Shown: positions 18,877 to 27,180 of the stretch, one piece after another
Position numbering within the stretch: position 1 is the stretch's first letter
Layout: every line of letters begins with the position of its first letter
Origin: CAYLLT01 sp964591605
GTDB lineage: Bacteria > Planctomycetota > Phycisphaerae > UBA1845 > PWPN01
Length of the DNA: 43,890 bases
Assembly (NCBI GenBank): GCA_964591605.1
Contig: CAZQEN010000015.1
Span: 1-43,890, forward strand
Direction: 5' to 3'
Notes under the pieces: generated by a model
Told to the model about the DNA's origin: nothing
Databases searched by the model: none
Seen by the model: only the letters and a program-made list of their open reading frames with translations
Position numbers and translations under genes: made by a program

Positions 18877-20340
18877 TCACATCGTGCAGACGGGATCGAA
18901 GGGGTTTTCCGGCCCGCTCAGGCAGCGTTGCAGCAGGCCGAAGTCGGCCTGGTCCACATCGTCATCGTTGTCCAGATCGGCATTGTGACACGTCCCGCCG
19001 GGCGCCTGCCCCGGGCCGTGGTGGCAGTTCAGGAAGAGGTCGATGTCGCCGCCGTCGACGTCGCCGTCAAAGTCGAGATCCCCGCGGCGCAGGGCGGTCA
19101 TGTAGTCGCTGTGGCTGGTGACGATCGCATCGGTGGACGGGTCCCAGGGCAGGTACACCCCGTTGCCGTCGTCCCAGCCGAGATGAAACGTGTCGAAGAT
19201 GATCCAGTTCGCCGTCGCCCCGCAGGCGCCGCCGTTTTCCGCCGCGACCTCGCACAGCTGGTAGAAGATGGTATCGTAGAACGAATCACGGATGGTGGTC
19301 GCACCGAGCGGCGTGTCCGTCAGCCGACCCTTGTTGTCCCGCGGGATGCCGAACTCCTCGAGCAGCAGCGGTTTGCCCAGAATGCTCTGGGCATCGTTGA
19401 TCCGGTGCTGAAGGAAGGTCGAGGACTTGCCCCGGGCCGAGGCGGTGCTGCCGATCGGGTTCCAGCCCCAGTTCTCGGGCCAGATGTGGCAGGTGGCGAA
19501 GTCAATGGTCGCGTGCTGATGATTGGTGATGAAGTCCATGCCCGAAAACGTCATCCAGGAGTCGTTGTTCTTCCAGGCGTTCGCCCCCGGGCCGTAAAAG
19601 CCCTCCGTGCCGACTGCGACCAGATGATTAGGATCGAGGCTTTTGACGTAGGCGCTCATCTCGCCGATCCAGGCGTTCAGATTGGCGGCCTGGCTGCTGG
19701 CGGCCCGGGGTTCGTTGGCCAGTTCCCAGGCGAAGATCGCCGGCTCGTCGCGATACAGACGGCCGTTCTGCGTGTTGACCCGGTTGATCAGATACGAGAG
19801 ATACTGCTTGAACCAGGTCTTGATGGTCGCGTCGCTGTAGAACTGATCGTGGTTGGCCGTCCCGTAGCGCCAGAGCGTCCAGCGATTCATCCCGCCGTAG
19901 TCGTCCCAGTTATTGACGAACGTCAGCACCAGCCGGATCTTCCGCGCGTCGGCGGCGGCGATGGTCTTGTCCAGGCCGACCAGCGTCTGCTCGCTGATGA
20001 AGTCGATCGGTTTCTCGCTGCCCGTGAGCTGCCGCCTGGGAACGCACAGCAGGCAGTCCCAGGTGTTCTCGCCCAGGTCGTTGAAGGCCCAGGTGCGCAT
20101 CAGGCCCATGCGGCGGAGCTGCATCTGGTCCATCACGTCGTTCACACCCGCCTGGTTCTGGCGGCGGGCGGACATCTGATAGTAGTTATTGGTCCCGGCA
20201 AAGAAGGTGGGCCGGCCGTTCAGCGTGAACTGCGTCCCGCTGACCTGCACGAACCCGGCATTCTGAGCATGCCCCGGGAGGACACACCAGGCAAGGGTCA
20301 GCAGCAGAACGGAGGACCTGAAGATGCGTTGGCGTCGCAG
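18877..20340 (-). CDS. Secreted GH5 subfamily 7-like endo-beta-1,4-mannanase with dockerin-like tail
   Basis: The protein has about 487 residues from the start used here. A signal peptide (RRQRIFRSSVLLLTLAWCVL, then GHAQ) precedes a GH5 barrel with VSGTQFTLNGRPTFFAGTNNYY at its start. Acid/base Glu lies in AWELANEPR and nucleophile Glu in LLEEFGIPR. This arrangement is that of bacterial and fungal GH5_7 mannanases, which cut beta-1,4-mannan internally. The last 70 residues have two aspartate-rich calcium loops (DLDFDGDVDGGD and ADLDNDDDVDQADF) of the planctomycete dockerin-like kind. The open frame extends to a TTG at 20391. However, a strong GGAGGAG site sits inside it at about 20350-20358, so initiation is more likely at CTG 20340 or the ATC just before it. 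It is probably the enzyme that generates mannobiose for the intracellular pathway. Confidence 0.92.
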   Translation of the reverse strand: MRRQRIFRSSVLLLTLAWCVLPGHAQNAGFVQVSGTQFTLNGRPTFFAGTNNYYQMSARRQNQAGVNDVMDQMQLRRMGLMRTWAFNDLGENTWDCLLCVPRRQLTGSEKPIDFISEQTLVGLDKTIAAADARKIRLVLTFVNNWDDYGGMNRWTLWRYGTANHDQFYSDATIKTWFKQYLSYLINRVNTQNGRLYRDEPAIFAWELANEPRAASSQAANLNAWIGEMSAYVKSLDPNHLVAVGTEGFYGPGANAWKNNDSWMTFSGMDFITNHQHATIDFATCHIWPENWGWNPIGSTASARGKSSTFLQHRINDAQSILGKPLLLEEFGIPRDNKGRLTDTPLGATTIRDSFYDTIFYQLCEVAAENGGACGATANWIIFDTFHLGWDDGNGVYLPWDPSTDAIVTSHSDYMTALRRGDLDFDGDVDGGDIDLFLNCHHGPGQAPGGTCHNADLDNDDDVDQADFGLLQRCLSGPENPFDPVCTM

Positions 20341-20430
20341 GATGGCCTTTTCTCCTCCGTTTTTCAGTGCAGCGACAGAGTTGCTCCCCAAACCTCACTC
20401 TATCGGCCGGCGAAGGCGCTTTCAAGACGC

Positions 20431-20536
20431 GTAGGGTCCGCTCTGCGGACGCAATGTCAGGCACGTAGGGTCCGCTCTGCGGACGCAATGTCGGGAGGGC
20501 CTCCCCCCGCGCTTCCGTCCGCGAAGCGGACCCTAC
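20431..20536. repeat. Direct and inverted copies of a GTAGGGTCCGC repeat
   Basis: A 28-base unit starting GTAGGGTCCGCTCTGCGGAC occurs at 20431-20458 and again, apparently unchanged, at 20465-20492, giving a 34-base period. Each unit contains the hairpin GTCCGCTCTGCGGAC. A partly inverted relative, GTCCGCGAAGCGGACCCTAC, lies at 20517-20536. The patch occupies the gap between the GH10 and GH5 genes (20392-20587). It could be a transcription-attenuating structure or a dispersed REP-like repeat. Confidence 0.8.
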
Positions 20537-20587
20537 CTCTGCGGTGCGGCCGGTACCCGCGCGGTGCTGGCCACGTTGCCCGCCGGT

Positions 20588-22510
20588 CTACATGGGGCCA
20601 GAGCACGCCGGGTCGGCCTCGATGCCTGGGCCGCTCAGGCACCCGAGAAACCTCGCCGTGTCCTGCGAGCCGATGAGGCCGTCGTCGTCCAGGTCGGCAT
20701 CCTCGCAACCGCCCGCGATCGGCTGACCGCCGCCGGTGAAACAGGCCTGCAGGTGGCCGAAGTCCGATAGATCGGTGTCCCGATCGCCGTCGAAGTCGTA
20801 GGTGACCAACTGAGCCTGCAGAACGACCTCCTGCACCCCCACACCCGGATCCAGGCTGATCTGCGCGCTCGTCGCACGTCCATGCAGCGGCTGGGCGGTG
20901 AGGTCGTACCGCCCGTGAAAGCCGCGGAGGGCCAGGCGGCCGTCGCTGCCCGTCTGCCCGGTCTGCGAGGTCGTCCATTCGCTCAGCAGCGACTCGTACC
21001 GCCGGCCGGCCTCGTTGAGCGTCCAGTCGGAATTGACGATGGCCGCGTCCGCGCCGCGCCAGTGACGGTCCGCCCAGAAGCCCCACATCAGGATGCCCTC
21101 GACGGCCGAATGACTGAACGCCACCCGGTAGAGCGTCTCCAAACTGTCCGCCCGCACGTTCTCGTCAGGGGTGGCGCAGTCGTACTCCGTGCACCAGATG
21201 GGCAGGCCCAACTCCCCGAGGCTGTCCAGGCGCGACTTGATCGCGTACGGATTGATTGACTCGGGCGAGAAGTGACACTGGGCCCCGATGCCCCCGACCG
21301 GCGCGCCGTCGGCGATGAGTTGCAGAATCTGGGCCTTGTAGCTTTCAGTTTCGTTGCCGGCCACCACGTTATAGTCGTTCACGAAGAGCAGGCAGTCCGG
21401 ATCCAGGCCCTGGGCCTGCTGAAACATCCACGCGTTGATCCCGGGTCCGAGGCGGTCGGCGTAGAAGCTGCCGTGAAGCATTTCATTGTTCACGTCCCAA
21501 TGCCTGAAAACATCCTTGTAGCGCGTGACCACGCTGCTCAGCCTCGCCTGCATGGCCGCCTGCAACTGGGTGTTGCTTAGATCCTTCACCCATTGCTGCA
21601 CCATCTCGTCGACCGCCCAGAAGATCGTATGCCCCCGCAGCGTGATGCCGTGGGCCTGGCAGAAGCTGGCGATCGCATCCATCGGCGCGTAGTTGAGCTG
21701 CCCCTGCGACGGCTCGTTCGCGTACCACTTGGCTTCGTTCTCCGGCACCGCCCATTCGAAATGCTCGCGGAAAAACGCGGTGTACTGCGGGATGTTCAAC
21801 GCCGTCTGCGTGATCGCCGAGCCGAAGGCGAACCGATGCCGGGTCTGCCGGACCCCAATCGCGGCCTGGGGCAGGGGCCGGCCGTACTGGTCCACCACCA
21901 GGATGCTCAGGTCGCGCTTGCGGAGCTGCTCGATGCGCTGGTTGGCTTCGCTCCGCCAGTCAGCGGCCTGCACGTTGACCGCAGCGTCGTCCACGTAGAA
22001 ACTCACTCCGGGATCGGGCCCTTCGACGTAGAAAGTCAGCTCGGTGAGGCTGCCGGTTACGCTGTGCGTGAAGTAACCGGACAGCCTGGTCCAGGCGGTG
22101 TTGGTGGCGCTCCGCCGGTCGATGAAGATATAGCTGACGCCGGCGCCGTCCTGCTGTTTGAGGGTGAGCTGGACCGGCTGGCTGGGATGGTTGTCCAGAC
22201 GGACCCAGGCCGAGACCTCGCAGGTCGCGCCGGTCGAGATTCTCCCCAGCAGGCTCTGCGCGACGCCCTGCCAGGTCTCGCCGCGGTTCTGGATATAGGC
22301 GCTGAGCGAACCGCTGCGCGGCAGCGTGGTCGGGGCGGTGAAAGTGACCGGACCGAAGCCGAACCAGCCGGTCGTGCCCTGCTCGAAGCCCGGGTTGACC
22401 AGGACGTTCTGCGCGCTGGCCGGAGTGAAACACGCGAGGAGAAAGAACCCTAGAGCGGTGGAAACCGGGAAGGCGGAGTGAGAGCATGGGCCCACAGCGG
22501 ATGCCGGCAT
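20588..22510 (-). CDS. Secreted GH10 endo-beta-1,4-xylanase with CBM4/9-like and dockerin-like domains
   Basis: The 640-residue exported enzyme has a signal peptide ending near PASAQ (34). A carbohydrate-binding module of the CBM4/9 type follows (about 35-183, beginning NVLVNPGFEQGTTGW). The GH10 barrel (about 190-515) has acid/base Glu343 in DVNNEM and nucleophile Glu442 in WCTEYD, plus the GHTIFW loop typical of GH10. After a linker and small beta domain (520-575) come two aspartate-rich calcium loops (DFDGDRDTDLSDFG and ADLDDDGLIGSQD). It cleaves xylan outside the cell. It is the promoter-proximal gene of the minus-strand hemicellulose run, with a promoter and operator-like inverted repeat just upstream. 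The ATG at 22510 lacks a strong ribosome site, so the exact start is less sure. Confidence 0.94.
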   Translation of the reverse strand: MPASAVGPCSHSAFPVSTALGFFLLACFTPASAQNVLVNPGFEQGTTGWFGFGPVTFTAPTTLPRSGSLSAYIQNRGETWQGVAQSLLGRISTGATCEVSAWVRLDNHPSQPVQLTLKQQDGAGVSYIFIDRRSATNTAWTRLSGYFTHSVTGSLTELTFYVEGPDPGVSFYVDDAAVNVQAADWRSEANQRIEQLRKRDLSILVVDQYGRPLPQAAIGVRQTRHRFAFGSAITQTALNIPQYTAFFREHFEWAVPENEAKWYANEPSQGQLNYAPMDAIASFCQAHGITLRGHTIFWAVDEMVQQWVKDLSNTQLQAAMQARLSSVVTRYKDVFRHWDVNNEMLHGSFYADRLGPGINAWMFQQAQGLDPDCLLFVNDYNVVAGNETESYKAQILQLIADGAPVGGIGAQCHFSPESINPYAIKSRLDSLGELGLPIWCTEYDCATPDENVRADSLETLYRVAFSHSAVEGILMWGFWADRHWRGADAAIVNSDWTLNEAGRRYESLLSEWTTSQTGQTGSDGRLALRGFHGRYDLTAQPLHGRATSAQISLDPGVGVQEVVLQAQLVTYDFDGDRDTDLSDFGHLQACFTGGGQPIAGGCEDADLDDDGLIGSQDTARFLGCLSGPGIEADPACSGPM

Positions 22511-22529
22511 ATGATGACGCCCTGATACC

Positions 22530-22575
22530 GGTACACGAGTGGATTCAGTGTACCCGATCGAGCGACGGATATCGA
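22530..22575 (-). promoter_or_regulatory. Promoter-like site with overlapping inverted-repeat operator upstream of the GH10 gene
   Basis: A perfect inverted repeat, GGTACAC-N11-GTGTACC, spans 22530-22554. On the minus strand, TCGATA (22570-22575) and TACACT (22547-22552) are 17 bases apart and could serve as -35 and -10 elements. The -10 lies across the right repeat arm. Such dyads are typical of dimeric sugar-responsive repressors (LacI or GntR type), but no regulator gene of that kind is in the window. Confidence 0.5.
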
Positions 22576-22635
22576 GCGTTTTCTGATGGATTCGCCGACC
22601 TCACGCCGGGGACCGTCTGACTTCAACCCGCGTTG

Positions 22636-22663
22636 TTGACACGTCATGGGCAGAGCGTAAATT
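22636..22663 (+). promoter_or_regulatory. Sigma-70-like promoter for the divergent clan-A glycosidase gene
   Basis: A consensus TTGACA (22636-22641) and TAAATT (22658-22663) are 16 bases apart, 51 bases before the GTG start at 22714. A GAGGAGG ribosome site (22701-22707) follows. The plus-strand elements sit about 60-90 bases from the minus-strand promoter-like site of the GH10 gene. Confidence 0.5.
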
Positions 22664-22713
22664 GAGCCGGACCCGTCTTTCGACAGCGATACCGGGAACC
22701 GAGGAGGCCGCGA

Positions 22714-25071
22714 GTGGTTACCGCAAGTTCCGTGTCCCGACTGCGCCCGATCCCGGAGCGGTTTCGACGATTATCGGGGCGTCGCCTCCCTTGGACAGCC
22801 CTCGCAGCGGCAGGTCTGTGTGCAGGCGCGGCCGTCGGACCGCTCCAGTTCCTTCCGCGCGTTCACGGCCAGACCAACCCCCCTGCGAGCACCCCGGCCC
22901 TCGGTTCCGGGGCTGCCGATAATGCCCGAGGCCAATCCACCTCGCCCTCCCCCGCGTGCGAATCCGCAGACGACATCGTCGCGGTCGACGCCCGTGCCCC
23001 GTGGAGGCTGGAAGGCGAGGGGCTGACCGATCTTCGCCCGGCGCCGGGCGAGCCGGGCCGGCTGCAGGCCACCTTGACCTCACCGCAGCGCGGACGCACC
23101 CTGATCAAACTTCCTTTAGCCTCTTTTCGGGACCTTGGGCGCCGCTGGCCGGTCGGTCTGGCCGGACCATTCCAGGTGAGGGTTCGCTGGCGTGGCACGC
23201 GCTCCACCAACGATTCCGACGGTGGTGACACGCCCCGGCTCGGGCTGTATTTCAAGGACGCGCACTGGCAACTGCACGAAACCGCACCTGTCGCCTTCGA
23301 GCTCAAGACCGGCCGCGATGATCTCCGGCTGGAACTGCCGCCCGAGGCGGCACGCGACCTGACGGAGCTGGGCATCCTGCTGGACTGGCCGCACCACGAG
23401 GCCGCCGCCGACGGCACGCTGGTCGTGACGTTGGAGCGGCTGGTCTTACGCGTGGGCCCGCGCCGCACCACGCCCTACTGGCCCGAAGGGGACCGCATTC
23501 GAAGTCTGGCCCCGGATGCCCGATGGCATCCTGACGGAACCTATCAGGGCATTGTGGCCCTGAGCGGTATCGAACGCGTCAACACGCCGACTTCCGTCGG
23601 CCCAACCACTGTTCTGGACTGCAACCTGGACGCCCGGGATCGCCTGCGCTGGCGGGGCGTCGCCTGGCTCGAGCTCGGCCCCGCCGCGCCGCTGGACCTC
23701 GCCGGACGCGGCGTCTTTGTCACCCTGCGCGCTCCGACGGAGTTCGTCAGCACGCTGGACCGGCGATGCAGCGTATCCGTCGGACTTCGCGACACCAATG
23801 GCGGCATGTTCTGGGACCGCGGCCATGCGTTCACGACCGCCGGTGCCGCCGTGACGGCCGGCGTTTACCCTGAGATGCGCTTCCCGCCGGGTTCGTCCTT
23901 CTGTTCTGAGCATTTCGACGTCCGGCGGGTCGATGCCGTCGGCGTCGCTGTCCACCTGCAGGGCCGTCCGCCGACGACCTTCAAAGGGCAAATCACGCTC
24001 GAGGACCCGCGAATCGTTGCCCTGCCCGAGGAACTCGCCGTCCGCCGCGACCGCATCGCCGAGCGCATCGGCCGCGACAACTGGATGAATACCATCGCCC
24101 AAAGAGCCGCCGCAGCGGACTCGTCCCGTTCAAGTGTCCCTCTCCGCCGACCGGTCCCCATCGGCCGGTTCCTTGAGAACGTGGGCGTGAATTACCCCTG
24201 GCCCAAAGGCGTCTATGCCCCCGTCGGTCGGCGCTCCGTCGGCTCGCTGCACGGTGGTTTCAGCTCGTGTGCCGCCCAACTGAGGCAGGACTTCGAGTTC
24301 CTGGTCCGCCATCACGTCCGGCTGGTGCGGATCTGGCTGTTCGGCGACGCCCGGACGGGGATCATCGAGCAGTCCGACCGGCGGCTGGCCCTCGATCCGC
24401 TGGTGATGCCGGACCTTCGCGCTCTGCTCTCGATCGCAGAGGAGTTCCCTTCCCTGCGGCTGATACCGGTGCTGTTTGACTTCCATATCGCCAACGGCGT
24501 GGAGCGCGAGCATCTCGGAGTGGTGGGTGAGCATCCCGACTGGCTGCAGGACCCCGCCCGGCGGGAGGAGTTGCTGGACGTGCTCGAGCCGGCCCTCGAG
24601 CTGCTGGCCGGTCATCCCGGCGTCGCCTTCATCGACCTGATGAATGAACCCGAGCACGCCATCGCCGTGGATACCGACGACATGAGAGCATTCCTCACCG
24701 CTCTGGCCGGGCGCGTGCACCGCTGCGGGATGAAGGGGAGCGATTCCCGCCGCCCCCGCTGCACCATCGGCAGCGCCCTGACCATCTATGCCCCGTTCTG
24801 GGCATCCACAGGCATCGATCTGACCACCTGCCACTGGTTTGAGATGGTTTCGCTTTCGCACCCCCTCGGGCAGCACCCGGCGGCGCTCGATCCGGCCGCG
24901 GCAATCATGACCGAGGTGGATCCCACCGTCGGAGTGGACCGGGCGCTGACCGCCGTCTGGCAGTCCGGCTTCGCGGGGGCCTGCTTCTGGAGCCTCAACT
25001 CGGACGACGGTTACCCCTTCCGCGAGCAGGCCGACGCGTTCAGGCGCTGGGTCGAAAACCATCAGCGCTGA
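22714..25071 (+). CDS. Secreted clan-A (GH5/GH42-like) glycosidase-like protein with N-terminal beta domains
   Basis: The protein has 785 residues and starts at GTG with GAGGAGG six bases upstream. The N-terminus has several Arg residues and a hydrophobic stretch (about 26-42), an export signal. Two beta-rich regions follow (about 85-250 and 255-435) that resemble carbohydrate-binding sandwiches. A C-terminal TIM barrel (485-785) begins ENVGVNYPWPKG. Acid/base Glu645 lies in DLMNEPEHA and a probable nucleophile Glu734 in MTEVDPTVG. The NEP motif and barrel order place it in glycosidase clan A, but it does not match a subfamily I can name. It is alone on the plus strand between two minus-strand clusters. 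It probably acts on the same plant polysaccharide; substrate unknown. Confidence 0.8.
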   Translation: MVTASSVSRLRPIPERFRRLSGRRLPWTALAAAGLCAGAAVGPLQFLPRVHGQTNPPASTPALGSGAADNARGQSTSPSPACESADDIVAVDARAPWRLEGEGLTDLRPAPGEPGRLQATLTSPQRGRTLIKLPLASFRDLGRRWPVGLAGPFQVRVRWRGTRSTNDSDGGDTPRLGLYFKDAHWQLHETAPVAFELKTGRDDLRLELPPEAARDLTELGILLDWPHHEAAADGTLVVTLERLVLRVGPRRTTPYWPEGDRIRSLAPDARWHPDGTYQGIVALSGIERVNTPTSVGPTTVLDCNLDARDRLRWRGVAWLELGPAAPLDLAGRGVFVTLRAPTEFVSTLDRRCSVSVGLRDTNGGMFWDRGHAFTTAGAAVTAGVYPEMRFPPGSSFCSEHFDVRRVDAVGVAVHLQGRPPTTFKGQITLEDPRIVALPEELAVRRDRIAERIGRDNWMNTIAQRAAAADSSRSSVPLRRPVPIGRFLENVGVNYPWPKGVYAPVGRRSVGSLHGGFSSCAAQLRQDFEFLVRHHVRLVRIWLFGDARTGIIEQSDRRLALDPLVMPDLRALLSIAEEFPSLRLIPVLFDFHIANGVEREHLGVVGEHPDWLQDPARREELLDVLEPALELLAGHPGVAFIDLMNEPEHAIAVDTDDMRAFLTALAGRVHRCGMKGSDSRRPRCTIGSALTIYAPFWASTGIDLTTCHWFEMVSLSHPLGQHPAALDPAAAIMTEVDPTVGVDRALTAVWQSGFAGACFWSLNSDDGYPFREQADAFRRWVENHQR

Positions 25072-25213
25072 CCGGACGGACCGCACTTCGACAGAGGGCG
25101 TCGAAAACTGCCATAAGGTGGTATCGCGGAACAGGAGGGACTCCGCGCCGGCGGAGGCGTGCGTGGGCAGGCCGGGGCAGGGGGCTCGGGACACGACTCA
25201 GGCGATTGCACGT
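25072..25213. other. Convergent intergenic region with a short hairpin
   Basis: The 142 bases separate the clan-A glycosidase gene from the convergent corrinoid-protein gene. A hairpin CTCCGC-GCCG-GCGGAG lies at 25141-25156 but has no following T run. It could contribute to bidirectional termination; no gene is visible. Confidence 0.3.
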
Positions 25214-25849
25214 TCATGCCGCTGCCAGCTTGCGTGCCAGGTCCACCGCTCCGCTCGCGTGGGGACTGTAGCCGTCCGCACCGATCTCGACGGCAAACTC
25301 CCGCGTGACCGGCGCGCCGCCGATGAGAACCTTGACCTGCCCGCGCACCCCCGCTTCCCGCAGGGCCTGAATGGTGCTCCTCATGGCCGGCATCGTGGTG
25401 GTGAGCAGCGCGGACAGGGCAACGATCTTCACGCCGGTCTGTCTGACCGCATCGACGAACTGGTCGGGCTTGACATTGACGCCCAGGTCGACCACCTCGA
25501 ATCCGCCGCCGGCCAGCATGGAGGCGACGAGATTCTTGCCGATGTCGTGGAGGTCGCCCTGAACGGTGCCGATCGCCACTTTGCTCACGGACCGGGCCCC
25601 GGCCGCCTTGAGCAGCGGCTCGACCACGGCCATGGCCGCCTTCATCGCATTGGCGGAAACGAGCAGCTCCGGCACATACACCTCCCCGCACTCGAACCGG
25701 CGGCCGACTTCATCCATCGTGGGGATCAGAAGCGTGTCGACCAGCTCCGCGGGATCGTTCCCGGCGTCGACCGCTTCCCTGACCATCGCCGCAGCGCCGC
25801 GGGCGTCGCCGGTCAGGATCATGTCAGGGAGTCTCGACAAATCCGGCAT
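25214..25849 (-). CDS. Corrinoid (B12-binding) methyltransferase partner protein, MtaC/MtbC-like
   Basis: The 211-residue protein starts at the second of two candidate start codons (GTG 25852, ATG 25849), with GAGAGGAG upstream. It has the complete two-domain structure of methanogen- and acetogen-type corrinoid proteins. The N-terminal helical cap (1-90) includes PTMDEVGRRFECGEVYVPELL. The cobalamin-binding Rossmann-like domain has the DLHDIG motif (Asp99, His101, Gly104), SALLTTTM (about 146-153) and GGAPVT. The histidine is the lower axial cobalt ligand. It accepts a methyl group from a substrate methyltransferase and passes it on. The UroD-family methyltransferase gene lies 20 bases upstream in the same operon. 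The methyl donor is unknown; the neighbourhood of sugar genes suggests an O-methylated sugar or plant-derived methoxy compound. Confidence 0.93.
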   Translation of the reverse strand: MPDLSRLPDMILTGDARGAAAMVREAVDAGNDPAELVDTLLIPTMDEVGRRFECGEVYVPELLVSANAMKAAMAVVEPLLKAAGARSVSKVAIGTVQGDLHDIGKNLVASMLAGGGFEVVDLGVNVKPDQFVDAVRQTGVKIVALSALLTTTMPAMRSTIQALREAGVRGQVKVLIGGAPVTREFAVEIGADGYSPHASGAVDLARKLAAA

Positions 25850-25869
25850 CACAGGTCTCCTCTCAACGG

Positions 25870-27102
25870 CTAATGCTGCATGGCCGCCTCGTACATGGCC
25901 ACGATGTTCTGCGGCGGGACTTCCGCCAGAATGTTATGCACCTGATCGAAAACAAATCCGCCGCCGGGGGCGAAGGCGTCAATATTGCGGCGAACGTGGT
26001 CTTTGACCTGCTGCGGCGTGCCCTGGCTGAGCACGTGCTGCGTGTCGCAGCCGCCGCCCCAGAAGGTGATGTCCTGGCCGAACCGTTTCTTGAGCGTTGC
26101 CGGATCCATGTTCTTCGCGGAAATCTGCACCGGATTGATGACCTCGACTCCGACCTCGATCAGATCCTCCAGCAGAGGAGCAATGGAACCGCAACAGTGC
26201 AGGAAGATCCTGATGTTGGGCCGAAGTTTCCGGATGTGCTGGATGATCAGGGCGTATCTGGGCTTGAAGAATCTGCGGAACATCGGCAAAGAGAAGAACG
26301 GACCGGCCTCCGTCCCCAGGTCGTCGCCGAGCTGGATGAGATCGACGTTCTCTCCCAGCACGGGCAATAACCTGTCCAGACCGGCCAGATGCGTCTCGAC
26401 CAGTGTGTCGAGCAGCCGTTCGGCGCTGGCCGGTTCGAGCACCAGGTCCATCAGAAAGTTGTCCATCCGGCGCAGATACGACGCCCACTCGAAGAGGTTG
26501 GCTCCGAAGGCGATCATGATCGCCCGGTCGCTCGTCCGCCGGAGTTTCTGCACGTGGTCGCTGATCTTGCGCAGGTTGTCGTCACTCAGCCCGCCCTCGT
26601 AAATCGGTTCGGCCAGGCAGCCCCAGCAGACGTTCTCCATCGGCTCGGGGAAATCCTTGAGCAGGTCAGGCCAGTCCGGCCGATCCAGCGGATGCAGGCA
26701 CTGGCTGAAGTAGGTGGTGCCTTTCAGCATGCGGGCGACGACGTTGCCACGCGAGTTACAGGCCTCCCAGTCCTCGCCGTTGCGGCGGAAGTCGATGTAC
26801 TGCGGAATCTGGCACAACGAACCATCCGGAAGCATCCACTCTTTCCATCGGTCCGGGGCGAAGTCGCGCCCGGCGTTGATGGCGTCCACCCGGAACTGAT
26901 CGAGGTAGAACCGTTCCGGCTCGGCCAGTTGCTGAATCACATCGAAGACACGGACCTGCCCGTCGTGGATGCCCAGATGCTTCTTGAGATGGGCGTACGC
27001 GATCGCCTGAATCCCGGTGGACCGCATCGCGCCGCAGTCGATCGGCAGGCGATCCGGCTCCTGGTGGCCAATCGCGGTCATGATGCGCTCGCGTGAATTC
27101 AT
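25870..27102 (-). CDS. Uroporphyrinogen decarboxylase-family (MtaA/UroD-type) cobamide methyltransferase
   Basis: The 410-residue cytoplasmic protein begins MNSRERIMTAIGHQEPDRLP, the usual start of this family. It carries the zinc-binding pattern His302-x-Cys304 (in FLHCCGS) with Cys352 in FWGGGCDTQ. This corresponds to the zinc site of MtaA-type methylcobamide methyltransferases and is absent from true heme-pathway decarboxylases. The C-terminal GGFVFDQVHN and PPQN segments match the UroD-like enzymes that are paired with MtaC corrinoid proteins. The corrinoid gene follows after 20 bases. It either demethylates an O-methyl substrate onto the corrinoid or moves the methyl from corrinoid to tetrahydrofolate or another acceptor. 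No second methyltransferase is present in the window. The sugar porter gene lies upstream on the same strand. Confidence 0.92.
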   Translation of the reverse strand: MNSRERIMTAIGHQEPDRLPIDCGAMRSTGIQAIAYAHLKKHLGIHDGQVRVFDVIQQLAEPERFYLDQFRVDAINAGRDFAPDRWKEWMLPDGSLCQIPQYIDFRRNGEDWEACNSRGNVVARMLKGTTYFSQCLHPLDRPDWPDLLKDFPEPMENVCWGCLAEPIYEGGLSDDNLRKISDHVQKLRRTSDRAIMIAFGANLFEWASYLRRMDNFLMDLVLEPASAERLLDTLVETHLAGLDRLLPVLGENVDLIQLGDDLGTEAGPFFSLPMFRRFFKPRYALIIQHIRKLRPNIRIFLHCCGSIAPLLEDLIEVGVEVINPVQISAKNMDPATLKKRFGQDITFWGGGCDTQHVLSQGTPQQVKDHVRRNIDAFAPGGGFVFDQVHNILAEVPPQNIVAMYEAAMQH

Positions 27103-27180
27103 GGCTGCACCTTCCAGTTGCCAGCGGGCATTCTAACGCGCAAGCCCCGTCAGCACACCTTTGCCGTTTCATGGCGGCAT

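Noticed and set aside
20431..20492. CRISPR array
   Set aside because: There are only two units with 6 bases between them, no spacer-sized gaps and no cas genes.
16279..20676. Long plus-strand frames of 575 and 818 codons
   Set aside because: They are antisense to the GH2 and GH5 genes, whose catalytic motifs are clear.
25870..27102. Heme-pathway uroporphyrinogen decarboxylase
   Set aside because: The MtaA-type zinc pattern and the adjacent corrinoid gene indicate a methyltransferase.
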